Made by a program: the position numbers and the translations under genes | NCBI GenBank assembly: GCA_029721515.1 | Contig: CM056563.1 | Location: forward strand, 14,526,454 to 14,590,453 | Reading direction: 5' to 3' | From: Synanceia verrucosa | Taxonomy: Eukaryota; Chordata; Actinopteri; Perciformes; Synanceiidae | Length of the DNA: 64,000 bases | In this document: piece by piece, positions 11,863 to 25,100 of the stretch | How the letters are laid out: every line of letters begins with the position of its first letter | Numbering within the stretch: the stretch's first letter is position 1 | The notes under the pieces: model-generated | What the model was told of the DNA's origin: nothing | Seen by the model: only the letters and a program-made list of their open reading frames with translations | The model's database searches: none

Positions 11863-14590
11863 GTAAGTTAACGGCGGCTTTCAAGACATTCGAGTTGTTT
11901 TGTTTTTCCAGGGTGTCCTGTAATCCAGTTTGCTCTGGTGATGTCTCCACCGAGCACCCGTCTTGGCTGTTAGCGTGAAGGGTTGCTAACTAGCTTAGCA
12001 TGCTAGTTGGCTGTTTTAGCACGGAAAATACGTTCGGGAGCTAGCCAGAATGGCTGTGTATCCCGGAGGAGAGCTGACTGAACCAAATAAAATGCAGTCT
12101 CCGTGTTGTATTTAGATGCCGAGCTGTTAACAGTCTAATTTTCAGTCGAACTATGGGAGAGAGGAGACCTGTCGCCGGCTAACCTAATATAAGCTTTGCT
12201 AGCTTTGATCCAACTTTTTTGTAAACCAAGTTTTCATTCGTACTGGAAATTAACCCGTCAGAGGTTTCATCTACGAGCGCTAATGGCAAAGTCAGTGGCA
12301 AACCCAAGTGGCACATTGCATAACATGCAATACAGCAAACTTAATTTGGGTTTTTACACTTTTCTAACGTAAGCAAGTTAACGTTGTCTGCTAGCGTATT
12401 TTGCTACTTCTTTCCGCAAGTTTGCACTGAACTTGCTAACGTTAGCAGTAACCTTAGGTCGGGCTAGTATTCCACCCGATAATAAAATGACGTTGCAGCT
12501 TAGAGCTCTGCTACACCCAGTATTATTTCGTAAATCAAACCGGTCACTTGACTCGAAAGGCTAATTGGATATACAACTGAGGCAGTTCACCTCACTTATG
12601 TTAGCTAAAGCTACTTTAGCTTATGTGCTATCAATCACAGTACTTCAATGAAACGTCATGATTGTGTCTTTTCCTTTTGTTTGTTGTCTTCTTTGGATGC
12701 TTTTCATTTACTTCGTCACTTCACGATGGAAAGCTGCCAAATTAGGTCATATTAGTCATAAAGGTGAAACTTGACATAATACTAATTTTCGGTAAATTCT
12801 TTACGGTGTGGGCGCTGTCTGTTTACGCGCTCAGCTTCCAGTCGATTAAATCTGCTGGTAGGTAGGCATCTCCAGACATCACCTCTTTGATGAAAGACAC
12901 TGTGGTTCATTTATTTTATGGCGTATAGTCGGAGACGCTGCTGTGTGGATATGAGCTTTGTATTCAGAGCTGCACTGAGTCTACGATATAAACGTGGCCT
13001 GAGAGAGGGGCAGGGCTTTGTCTATTGTCAGGATGATCAGTCAGTCACAGTGGGTGACAGATGCATCATCACCGTCCTCCTCCCTTCCCTGACATGGCTT
13101 TGTCTCCCGGCAGGTCAGGGAGGACAAAGGCAGTGTGACATGCCCATCAGAAGGTGGCTTCTTCTCCATATCCTCTTCACACTGTCTTAAAGTCTTTTAA
13201 AGCACATATTAGCAGTTTGAGTTTCTTTTGGTAAGACTTGATATGTTTGGTAATTTGGCTTTAACAAACCTAATCTGTGCATAACCGAGCAGTTGAGAAT
13301 TAATTATTTTGGTGGAGGTTGCTTGTGGTCATACTCAATTGGAACTCAAAAGAAGTGAATGGGTAATGAAGGAACCGGCTGGATGACTCCATGCCATGCT
13401 GTTGCACACTTCACCCTCTCTCTCCCTTTTCGTAATACACACAAAGGTATTGCCACACACTCAGGCTAAACAAGCTTTCTATCTCCAGATCAGCTTTAGT
13501 TGTGTGGGCCTGGCACAGTAGACCTGTTTTCAAGTCTTAATGCTAATCGCAGTTTACCTAAGTTTTGCCAGGACACACCCAGACATCAAGTAGGTTTGGC
13601 ATGTTGTGTTCCTGTATCCTGCATTCTCCTTGGTGGACATTGACAGTCATGTTGGGCTCAAATTCCTTTCTATACTGCCAGCACTTTGAAATCAGCACAC
13701 CGATCACTGCTGGGAGTCCTCTCTGCTAAGCCAGATTTGTGCTTCGCCATCAGTGGGGTCATGTTGTAGATGCCAATCACACCTTTCAGGCCAGAGTCTT
13801 GAGTCTTTTGATGGTGATCATTTGGCTACACAGACCCTGACATGATTATCTTTTGCTCTGCAGTTCATATTTAGGTGGCTGATTCACCATGCTGGTTCCA
13901 GTGTTTTGAAGAAGTGGAGCCAAGCATGTTTGAAATGACATATTAGCAGCATGAACATGATCAGAAGGTGATTAAACTTGTTTTGATGTGATCCATACAA
14001 AATGCAATGATCAGCCCCAATAACTATCCTGCAGATTGTTATAAATGCCTGTGCTAAAGGAATTATTTTACAGTTCATCAAGGGATTCACCTGTTGAATA
14101 GCAGCACCACCAGACAGACTTGTTGTCAGTCTGTTCCATGCATTCATTGTATTCTTGAAATAATTGTGTTAAATATCTTACTCACTTTCCAAGAGTGACT
14201 AATGCAGGTTCATACAGGAAATTAGTTTGCTTTTGTTTATCATGTAAAGATTTCCACTGACTTTTTGCAGTAATAACCCATGCATATTTTTTTCTGTAGT
14301 TATTTTTTAATTCATTTTTAAAATGTAAGCATCACAGTATCAAATTATATTACAGTATATACTACCATGTTATCGGTCCACTGTAGAAGTAATATGCAGT
14401 GAAGAGCCAGTTTTCTGCTGATGCTACAGTTCTGTCCATCTCTAAGCATTAATGGTCATGCCTTTCGACATGACTTTGACAACTCGATGACAGGAAAGAT
14501 AGCTTAATGCGTCGACAGGTAGGAGACAGAAAGGCTGCAGATGTGTGAGTTCTAAATATGCAAGACCCTTGGCTAAATGATTGTTGTCAT

Positions 14591-15309
14591 TAGGGCTGGG
14601 TATTGATTCAGATTTTCCAGATCGATTCAATTTGATATTTCAAGGTCCTAATTCGATTCAATATTGATTCAGTCAGGGATATTTCAGTTAAAATAAATGC
14701 TCTCTTATTTACTGTGCACATTGAGAGTTTGCTGGTAAATTAGTTGCCAATACCTGCTGGGCTGGTTTGTTTGAGCCGTGCCAAGTCTGCAGACTGTGTT
14801 TCCGGGTGATGTCTCGTCAAATGGTTGCGAAGATTTGTCGTATTGCCGCTGTATTTTATCTGTATTTATTTTGCTACTTGTTTTTTTTTGTTGTTTTTTT
14901 TCCAACTCGTCATTTCCTTCCAACTTCTTAAATGCGACATGTATCCAAACATCAGCTTTTAAACTCATCAGTGGTGCCTGGAGAGGTAGACTTGCTTCCA
15001 CCATGTTTGTTTGACTGCTGGCAGTAACATCTCACAAGATCTTGTTCCTTGGAAAGCGGTGGAAAGCAGCACTAAACGCTGATCATGCGAGTCTTCTTCG
15101 GTTTTGGCAGACTAGAAGTATGTATGGCGATTGATGCCCTTACGCGAGACTGGCAGGCGGGTTTATACTTCAGGCTGCTACTCCGCACATCCAATGAAGA
15201 AAAAAATATGCAAGTTAGAAGATTGATCTTTGGATTTTATGAATCGATTATCAACCATTTAAATGGAGATCGATTAAAATCAATTGAATCAATTTTTTTT
15301 TTTAGTCTA
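14591..15309. mobile_element. non-autonomous hAT-like element with 8 bp target duplication
   Basis: The element begins TAGGGCTGGGTATTGATTC and is bounded by the perfect 8 bp direct repeat GTTGTCAT at 14583-14590 and 15310-15317. The 8 bp duplication is the mark of hAT transposition. The ends share only a short TAGnCT inverted match. Both ends are rich in ATTGATTCA-type motifs. A close relative lacking the right end lies at 28852-29425. There is no transposase frame. Confidence 0.75.
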
Positions 15310-16944
15310 GTTGTCATATTCTAACAACCACAAGGCATAATGGAAGTTTGACAAGAATGGCAGGCCCAGGCATTCAGACAAAATCAACCTGCATTAACAC
15401 ATGAATATGAATTCCTACACTTGCATACAAGTGTGCCATCTCTTCTGGTCCTCGGGGCTCAAGTGATCTGAACACACAAAGGCTGCAGGAAAGCGGGCCA
15501 GGGGTGTCTTGTGGTGGGGGTAGTTCCGGGGTGTGAAGGAGGTTGGGGTGGGGGGGGGGTGGTATGGGATGGACAAGACAGACGCTCCTCTCTTCCTCCT
15601 GTCTGCCATGGGTGAATAGGTGATTATAGCAGCAGATGTGTCATTAGGTCTGGGCTGTATTCATGCGGATGCAGGGTGATGAGGGAACGTTTGGGGGGGG
15701 CACCACAGGAATCACATTTCAGTAGTGTTCAGTGAATTTAGGGGATGTGCCAAGTTGTTTTTGTTAACCCCCTCCAATGCGCACACACACACACACACAC
15801 TCCCCAACAAATACATACCTTCCCTCCTGCCAGAGAGGAAGTGTCCTAAAACACACTTTTTACATTGAATAATTTTAACACTGAACACCAGAGTCCGCAC
15901 AGACTGCTAATTACTTCAAACAGCCTTCCTCTGTTCATGAAAGCACTAGGTTGTGGGGCATGTCAGTGCACGCTAGGTACAAGGATCAGATTACTGAATA
16001 GGATAAGTCATCATGGGACTCTGAGAAATAGTGGGCACGAAACGAGCACCGGAGTCCCAATCAACTGGATTTACTACATTATTTACTACAGAGAACAATT
16101 ATCTAAATAAGATTCAGTGAGGTTGTAGTTCTGTATGTGTGTAGCAGTGCCAATGTGGAGCATGACAGTAGCTGGGGATGAGGGTGTGTGTACATGTAAA
16201 TTTGCTCTTTGTAGACCAGCCTATTATACAGCTTTCACGGTGAAATTAGCTGGTCTGTCACAATGACAACCTGACAGACTGCCCAGTGACTAAATCAGAA
16301 TGTCTTGGGTAATTTAGCGGGTTGATGATGGACACTTTCACACTGCAGATGAACCGAGCCGAGCTGATAAATTCCTGGGTTGATTGGAGGGTCATTAGAT
16401 CTTGATCAAAACAACCCTTCACAATGCATGAAAATGCTGCGTCTACCCAGGACTTTTGTGACAGGGGCTTTATTAATCTGGCTGATTTCTCATGCCAAGG
16501 ACATGTGGTGTGTTTGCATCTGAGCTCAAACCATGAAAGATTTTGCTTGAGCGGTAAATAATGTTACATACTAAAGTGACTTTTGCATATGGAAATTAGA
16601 TGTGTGGGTTACACAGTGATGACTGTGTGTGTGTGTGTGTGTGTGTGGAAATAATTAGTAGCTGCCGATTTGTGAAACAGGACAGAGGAGTCAACAGTTG
16701 TGTATTCATCATCAGACTGGAAATGGGTGATTTCACCACCCACCAAAGAGTGGAAACACATGTTTACTCACTCATTGCACTGAATGTTAACACTACGGTA
16801 ATCAGAAAGAGCAGAGATAATAGCTAATTAATATTATTTGAGAATGATGCTCAAATTCATCAGAAATTAAACTGGCATGTAGCTTTACTAAAATGTAATT
16901 TTGCTTTTGTGCTTTGATACTCAGCATATCTCTGCCAAATTTGT

Positions 16945-17286
16945 GGCAGCGTGGTGGTGTCGTGGTTAGCACTGTCGCCTCACAGCAAGAAGGTACCGAG
17001 TTCGATTCCCGACCCGGAGCCTTTCTGTGTGGAGTTTGCATGTTCTCCCCGTGTCTGCCTGGGTTCTCTCCAGGTACTCTGGCTTCCTCCCACCATCCAA
17101 AAACATGCATGGGGATTAGGTTAACTGGCTAATTTGCCCATAGGTGTGAGTGTGAGCGGTTGTCTGTCTCTGTGTGCCCTGTGATGAGCTGGAAACTTGT
17201 CCAGGGTGTACCCTGGCCCCTATGTACCCTAAGCCCCCCTGCGACCCAATGTGAGGATGAGCGGTAGAAAATGAATGGATGGATGG
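16945..17286 (+). repeat. tRNA-derived-type SINE, full length
   Basis: The copy starts GGCAGCGTGGTGGTGTCGTG (A-box region), carries the B box GTTCGATTC at 17000-17008 and ends with a GGATGGATGG tail. It is the opposite orientation to the copy at 10033-10385. Confidence 0.78.
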
Positions 17287-18387
17287 AAAATAATATAGTG
17301 CAGTGTACAGACTCTGTTTTGTCAGCGCTGTGTTGAACTACCCCTAACAATACTGCATGTGAGGCATTAAAGGGATCATCTATTATAAAGTATAATGTGA
17401 CAGTGACACCTGTTTATTGGTCACTGTCTCTCTTAGGGGCCTGTTGAGCCCCTTTTCAACAGCAATCTTATACTGCTGAAAAGATGAGTCCTCATTGTAC
17501 CAGCTCACAAAACATTGTGAGACAGTATTGATGTGATTTTTCGAAGTAACTTGGAAAAACACCATATCGCTTTTGAGGTAGATCATTGTACTGTGAAACG
17601 CTGTAAAATAGTTTGCTCATGTTTTTGATTATTGTGTTTTTGCGATATTTTTTCATTGCAAGGATCTCTAATTGAGTGAGTCCCTCTTTTCCTGCGTTTG
17701 CTTTGACCGTCGTTCTCTGCTCCTGTTTCTTGTCCTCCTCACACTTCCTGGAAATTATGTATTTTCTACGCCCTGCCTTGTAATTTGTAATTGAGCAATA
17801 TTACTGTAAACTCAAGCGAAGATTGCAAAAGTGGAAACATAAATCTTGGTCACAACACCCTGGCCCTGCATAATAAGAAGAAGGCAGACTTTCTGAGAGT
17901 GCATGGAAAGTGCTTATCTAAGTGTGAAGGTATAAGATTTATTGTTTTGTCTGGTTTTGAAAAGGAAGGCTATACAGCTGTCCTATAAATACAAATGATC
18001 TTCACTGTTTATTGTTTAGGTGTGGAAATCTGGATTACAGTGACCATTTTTAGAAAAAACTGATTAAACTGTGGCTTTATCAGCTGTTGTAATTGTGTAT
18101 ATATTATAATTCAAATGTGTGTCTCTAATGAAAGGTAGGTTGACTGTTTTGTGTTTTAATTGTTACTACTGAGGGAAAGAGGATTTAATGAGGTGGGATT
18201 GTTGGCATACAATGTGATGTTCAATATTTAGCTGCTGTCATAATCGGATGTGGGCAGTTATTGGGAAATCAACAAGGAAGTGTTTGCTCTTTTAGCTTGG
18301 CTGTAGGCCTGTACAGTGGTTACCTTTCCAAAATGTCATTTCCTTCCTCTTCCTTCCACTAACCAGCTGCTTGTCTGTTTGTCCCAG

Positions 18388-18623
18388 GTGATGGCGTGGT
18401 CATGTCTGCAGCCAGCACTGTGTGTGTGGAGATGGTTTTAACAGCCGCTGTTCTGGAGGACTCAGGAACACTGCACTGGCCTGGAGACGCCTCATAAACA
18501 AACACTCACATAAAAAATACACACACACACACCTGTACACAAGAAGATTTACACACACCACACCACCGCCGTGCCTTGAGAAAGGACACAGGCACACAGA
18601 CATATAACAAAAGCTTCACCTGA

Positions 18624-18670
<47 letters not shown>

Positions 18671-18757
18671 AGACCCTCAGTGTGTGTTAGCCTCTCTACC
18701 TGAACATTATTAGTGTACATTGTCTTTCGTCCCATCTGTCCCTCCTCCACTGCCACC
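18388..18757 (+). other. epn2: putative epn2 5' UTR in exon 2, with uORFs and a CA repeat
   Basis: A strong acceptor (CTGTTTGTCCCAG) ends at 18387 and the start codon is at 18758. The intervening leader has upstream ATGs at 18391 (16 codons, then TAA) and 18402 (31 codons, then TAA) and a (CA)20 tract at 18627-18666. If transcription or splicing actually begins nearer the start codon, this section would be intronic. Confidence 0.45.
18627..18666. repeat. (CA)20 microsatellite
   Basis: A perfect CA run 91 nt before the epn2 start codon. Confidence 0.97.
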
Positions 18758-19188
18758 ATGCCGAGCTCCACCATCCGCCGGCAGATGAAGAACATGGTGA
18801 ACAACTACTCTGATGCAGAGAAGAAAGTCAGAGAGGCCACCTCCAACGACCCCTGGGGCCCGTCGTCTTCGCTCATGTCCGAGATCGCCGACCTCACCTA
18901 CAACGTGGTCGCCTTCAGCGAGATCATGAGCATGATCTGGAAGCGGCTCAACGACCATGGCAAGAACTGGCGCCATGTCTACAAGGCACTCACCCTGCTG
19001 GACTACCTGATCAAGACAGGCTCGGAGCGAGTGGCGCTGCAATGCAAAGAGAACATCTTCGCCATCCAGACTCTCAAGGACTTCCAGTATATTGACAGAG
19101 ACGGCAAAGACCAGGGCATCAACGTCAGGGAGAAGAGCAAGCAGCTGGTGGTCCTGCTGAAAGACGAAGAACGCCTCAAAGGAGAAAG
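18758..19188 (+). CDS. epn2: epn2 coding exon 1 (ENTH domain)
   Basis: The 431 nt exon encodes residues 1-143 and two bases of R144, that is nearly the whole ENTH domain, including the amphipathic helix 0 (residues 3-15), NDPWGPSSSL, GKNWRHVYKALTLLDYL and the final DEERLKGER. The donor is AG|GTAAGG. The exon is much more GC-rich than its surroundings, as is usual for a conserved coding exon in this window. Confidence 0.98.
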
Positions 19189-22100
19189 GTAAGGAGTCAA
19201 ATTTGGAACAGATAGACATCAACAAAAGGTCTCATTAGTCAACTTGTGTTTAAGCATCAGATTTTCTTTGCAGCTCAGATGCTGAAAGTTGCTGAAAATG
19301 CTCCGATAATAAACAACGCTTTCATGCTTTCAGTGTGTCCAACTGACCGAGACGCTTTCACACAAAGAACCTCTTGAATACTAATACTGTGTCACTTCCA
19401 AACAAAGATAAATCCCCATTAGGATGTCATGTTTCATTCTAATTAATGATTTTGTTTGTTGAATAGAAAACCATTTAAAACCCTTATTCACAGAGTGGTT
19501 TTGGAAACAGACTTTGTCTCATTATTTAATTTTCTTCTAAGTTGTCAAATACCACCTGTCTTTTCTTACCTCCTGCTTATATTGTTCTTTTGGGTGTCAA
19601 AAAGCCATTTTTGGTATTGTATAACTGTACATGCAACACACACTCTACAATGATCACAAGCATCTTGACCATTTATGCTTTTTTTTGTTTGTTGTCCCAC
19701 TAGGTCTCAGGCTTTGAAGACCAAAGAGCGCATGGCCCAGGTTTCCACAGGGAGCAGTCAGATGGGTTTTGGTCGAGGCTCGTCTCAGCCCAACCTCTCC
19801 ACTTCCTACAGCGAAGAGTACGGCAGGTCTGAGGGCTCACCTGCCTCCTACCATGGCTGTGAGTATTAGCTTAGAGTTGCCACAGATGAGAGACACACAC
19901 GCACACACACAGGGCTCATTCCCATATGTTTAATATAGAATATCCCATTATACTGTATTGTGTCCCAGTTGGTGTAACTTTGGCCTACATCCTGAAACCT
20001 GCCCCTCCCCCCGTCCTGTCTCTGGGTTGTCGCCCTGCAGTTGGGCTGCATTCCTCAGCGCGCGCACACACACACACACACACAGACACACACAGACACA
20101 CACAGACACACACACACACGAGGAAGCAGAGTTCACCCCCCATCCAGCTTCTATCATCCACACGACAGAGGAATCTGCTCCTCTTTTCTTTGATGCACTC
20201 GCTCACTCCAGAGACAGTGAGTGAGAGATATAGAAACACAGTGACAGACAAGAGAAACATAGACGGATGGAAGATCGCGCTGAGAGGAGATGCATGATGG
20301 AAACAAAAGAGCGAATGCAAACCAGGCTGAGATAAGCTTCGATACAAAAGAGTGACTCGAGAACATGTTTAGTGACAGTTGTTGGGCTCATTTTCTACAG
20401 ATTCATATTCCATCCGCCCTCTGTAACATAACATATTATTGATTAAGCTGATAGCTTCATGTCTTCATCGCTTCTGTGTCTCTGTTCTTCAATTTCTGCT
20501 AGTGCTCATTTCTTCTAGGTCCAGTAGAGAATAAAAGTTGAAATGGACTGCCAGTCAGGAAATGGGGTAACACAGAGAAGGACAGAGGGGGAGAATGGAG
20601 GACTTAGATTGAAAGAGTGAACCTTGGCCTCTTTTTCTTTCATCCTCTGACCTCAGTCCCCAGTCCTTTGTTCACAGCAGGATGGAGGTGTGTGTGCATG
20701 CACACACGCCTATTGATGTGTGTTGATGCCTGCATGTTGAACGGAGGGCGCGTTCATCTTCTGCTTTGCGGCCCACATTCCTGCATTTGCGTTATGTTTG
20801 AGCGGGTGGCTCAGAGGTGGGAGCTCCAGCAGCTTAGTCATCAGTTGAGAAAACCGATGACTAAACCGGCCAATGGGAGCGAGGCCGTAACTGAAGGCGT
20901 TTCCGGGTGGATTTTTGGGATTCCAGTCTAACTTTCCGAGTATTGTTGGCCAGACTGGGCTTGAATGATTGATCGTGCAAGTGTGAATGGTGGTGTTAAC
21001 ATAACATATCCCTCTTTAATCCCCAAAGTATTGGAAATGTGCTTAATGAAAACATTCAAACCAACCACGTCATTTCACAGTGAGTCTACATGTTTGTGAA
21101 ATACCCAAAATGTTTTCTGAGACTGTTGTTTCCCTGAGGTCAGAAAGCTAGTGGTAAAAGCAGGGTTTGCTCCATTTTTTTTTCTACTTCAACCATGTGT
21201 TTTTATTTTCAGTTTCACACAAAATGATGAATGATAATGAAAACACAATGCCATCCACATGACAACGGAATTCTGTGAATCCTTTAATACTGATTCCACC
21301 TTGCGAGCAGACGACTCCGGCATTGTCGGAGACCCACAGTGGTATTTTCTGACAATAGGTTCCAGAGTGAGAAGATCTGATAATGCCATTTCGGAGTTGC
21401 AGTGTGTAACCAGTGTTGTTGCTAATGATGACGTCACGTCATCACGTGACCAGAAGTAGTAGTAAACAAGTATTTTGTGCGAATGCTCATTGCATTCTTT
21501 CGTTCTTTTTTGTCTTAAGGAACTGCTTCTTTCCAGGTTTCAATTCTCTATTTTGAGAAACGAGACTGGGTGTCTTCAAATGTTGTGGTAGTTAGGTGGT
21601 TGACACGCAGTTTAAAGTCCTCTGCACCATTATCACCACTTTAATCTACTACAGCTGACGCCGGTGGGCATTGGCTCATTTTCTCCAAAAGTGTCTGTTC
21701 AGAATATTGCATTTTGCAATTTAGAGTCTTTGTTTTATTTGAAGGGTTTAGTTTCAGCTTTCTGTTTATTTGCTCAGTCATTAAACGTAGCACCACAGAA
21801 AATGAAGATGACAACATAAGAAACAGCCAACAGAGGCAATAGTGACAAACAGTAGAGGAATGACCCAGAAGATTTATCCATTTGAAATGCTTTAAATTTC
21901 CCTGCTAGCAGGCAGAGCTGCGTCTGTGAGGAATGTGAAGAAATTGAGATTATCCATATATGGTCTATTCCCACAGTGGTGGGCAAGAATCTGGTGTTTG
22001 AGTTGGCTTTGAGTTTTGTTTGTCTTTCTCATTACATACCATCTCTCTATAGGCTCAGTGATTGAAAACTGTTGTTTAAGCCCTCCTTTGCTTTACTTAT

Positions 22101-25100
22101 GTTTTTGGAGAAATCTAAAGAGATCCTATGGAGAATCGTAATTCTTATCTACATTGATTAACAAACAGCAGCATATTGTGACAACATGTTCGGCCATTTC
22201 GTCCATTCCTGCGTTGTCATTGCACGCATTGGTGAAGAAATATATCTGCTGAATGGCACAGTACATACTTTGTGCATTGCCCTAGATTGAGGCTTCTGTC
22301 TGTTTCGCATATTACCACATCATAGGCTTCAGTACCACTGTGTTCACTGTCTGTTTACATGTAGACGATGTAGAGGCTATGGCTAAAGTCCTGCCAGCTA
22401 ACCAAACACCCCTTTACCCTCGGTAGTTGGGGTCACTTTCCCTGGAGACATACAGCCTGGAGATGGAGCATGGGAGAGTGAAGAGGTGACCAAGGAGAGG
22501 AGGCAAGGACTCAGATCTGAGGCTGAGACCCAGTTTACACAACAAAGAAAACAGCAGAAAACTGTGCTAAAATCTTGGGTCTTCGCATGCCCACTCGCCA
22601 TTGTTGTTGGACACTGTTACATCTCTTTCACTATGAAATTAGCAGGTCGATGCGGGATTCTCTCATTTTGGTCAACCCGCCTTGGCATTAGGGTGCTTTC
22701 ACACTGCCGCGGGTCTGACCTTCTGCTGTGAGAACTGCATGCCTGTTTCATCATGTTTCATTGCGTTGACAATGTCATCATTACACATTAAATTGTGCCG
22801 GAACAATGCATGTTAGCGTTGGTGTTGTGTGCGTTGCAATTTTGTCCCTTTTGCAAAGTGTACAAACTCAGCACAGATCAGAAAATGTCAGAGTGTTTAT
22901 GCATGCTGCCATGATCATTAAAAAAAGGTGTGTCAGATCGCTATACAAGCTGTGGATAAACACGGTCGCGCAGTTCACTTCTGGATTCCCTGATCAGTGG
23001 GATTTCCCCAGAATGTCATAGGACTAATTCACGTGTGCTTCCATTAAAGATGGAACATTGGGTTTATTTGATTGAATAAAATCTCTGTCCTTCAGAGATG
23101 GGTTTCTAGGAGATCAACAGGAAGATTGATCTTATAAGTGAGCAGCTCTGCAGCTCTGCAGCCCTGCTCGACGCGGGTCGCCTTTCATACTGCAGCCGAG
23201 CTGAGCTGATAAACTCCTGGGTCGATGGGTTTGACCCACGTCAAAATGCCGCGTCAGCCCTTTCACACTGCACGAAAATGCTGCGTCGAACCAGGATTTT
23301 TGTGCAGTGTGAATGGGCTGACATGGCATTGCTCGACGCGGGTTGAGCAATGCCGTTTGTGAGCAGGTGCGTGTTGTGACACAGCTGTTTCAAAACAAAG
23401 TTACATCGCCAACTAGGGGTGAGAAAAAAATATTGATATGGCAATATATTGCGAAACTTTGCTTCCGATATCATATTGAGTTTTAATTTCTTAATATTGA
23501 TATTTAATAAACCCCAACAAAATCCAGAATGACTTCCACACCTCTGCTCCGCAAGGTGTCGCTGGCTTTTGTGGTGAATGAGTCAATCGAAGAAGTCGAC
23601 AGTAAAGAAGCAGCAGTGAGCAGCGAGCTTACCGGTGGCTGCAGCTAAACAAAACTGACGTTTGGAGGCACTTTGGCTTTCAGACGAAAGAAGGAATTAA
23701 TAAGATGGACAAAGAGCACAGAATTTGTCAACAATACGCCATACTGAGGTAGTAGCACAGTAGCCGCCGCCAAAACCTGTTGATCAGAAACAAACTAAGC
23801 AAACTAATTTTCTTTAATCCATTATTTCATGTTTATTTTAATCTAAAGGGCCTATAACATTAATTTTATCAAATCAAAAGCTAACTCTAATTTGTGCAAT
23901 TACTGAGTCTAATGTGCCGCTGTTGTTTCATTACATTCATTAACGAGACTTTCTCCTCTCTGCAACAGCTGGGACTCTCCCCTCGCTCCTCTCTCACAAC
24001 AAACACCGGCACAGACACATCACCACACCCAGAGAGCGGAGGAGAGAGCGGTGCAAAAAGTTTGCAGTTTCAGAACATTTAATAATGTAATAATCATGCT
24101 CTCAGATGCCATTAGGCACAGAGGGACATGTCTGCTGAGATTTATCCGTCCCCCCAAATTCCCAGCACAAGGCCACAAACATCGCCGGTAAAACTGAGGA
24201 TTGACTGCAGCAGCATTTGGAGCCCAGCGTCTGCATTCAGTTGTACACGAATGTCGGAATTTCCAAGTGAGAATTTAAATCAGAACCCACACGAAGATGA
24301 AAAGTCTGATTTATCTCAGCAACTCAACATAGAATTCATGCTGCCTGCTACTTCCGTTGACAGAATTACATGTTTTGTTGTAGGTCTATAAGGCTGGGAA
24401 GTGCTGCGAGCACTAAACTTTGAGGTTATGTTGAGGTTAAATCACAGAAGCCCCAACATTACTCACAGGCTGCGGGAGGCCATGATCAGCGACCAGCTGC
24501 AAAAAAAACACTTTGACATTGTATTACATCAACGGCACTCAGTTAATGATGAACATTATTTACCTTATGAGTTGTAGAACTACGTAGAATATCGCAATAT
24601 ATCGCAACTATCGCAATAATGTATTATATCATGACTGAAGTATCGTATCGTGAAGTCCTTGCCAATACCCACTCCTATCACCAACTACTGTAATGATTAT
24701 AGTAATGATGACGTGGAGACATCTTGATGGTGGAAGGAGGATGTTCGTCAAAGATTTTAAAGTTGATGGTGTCAAATAGTGAAATTAACCATCAATGTTT
24801 CCCCAGGTCATATCTGTGTCAGCGTTATTTTAACCCTAACCATTTGCAGTGGTTGTCAAAATGAGGAACGTTATACACAAGAGCATCATGTTGTGACGAG
24901 TATTGAGTTTGTGCTTGGGAGTGTCCACATGAGCAGCAGGGCAAGTCAGGACTGGTTTGGGTTGTCACGTCACCTCTATCGGTGGTTGAAGGTGATGGTT
25001 ACGAAACTGTGATAAGCTGGATTGCATTGAAACATTGAAGCTGAAACTGAATGTTACATTGAGAGAAAAGTCAAGAGTTGTGCAGGGTGATGACACTGTG

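Larger units (their letters stand above)
11863..18387 (+). other. epn2: putative epn2 intron 1
   Basis: This 6.5 kb stretch runs from GTAAGT at 11863 to TTTGTCCCAG at 18387. It contains a target-site-duplicated DNA element (14591-15309), a full SINE (16945-17286), a G-run near 15546-15560, microsatellites and unclassified repeats near 16320-16470. No coding exon was recognised. Confidence 0.5.

Noticed and set aside
12918..13190. 90-codon frame in the proposed epn2 intron 1
   Set aside because: No homology, and it is not needed by the epsin model, which is complete from 18758.
18710..19225. 171-codon minus-strand frame over the ENTH exon
   Set aside because: It is the antisense shadow of a highly conserved, GC-rich epn2 exon.
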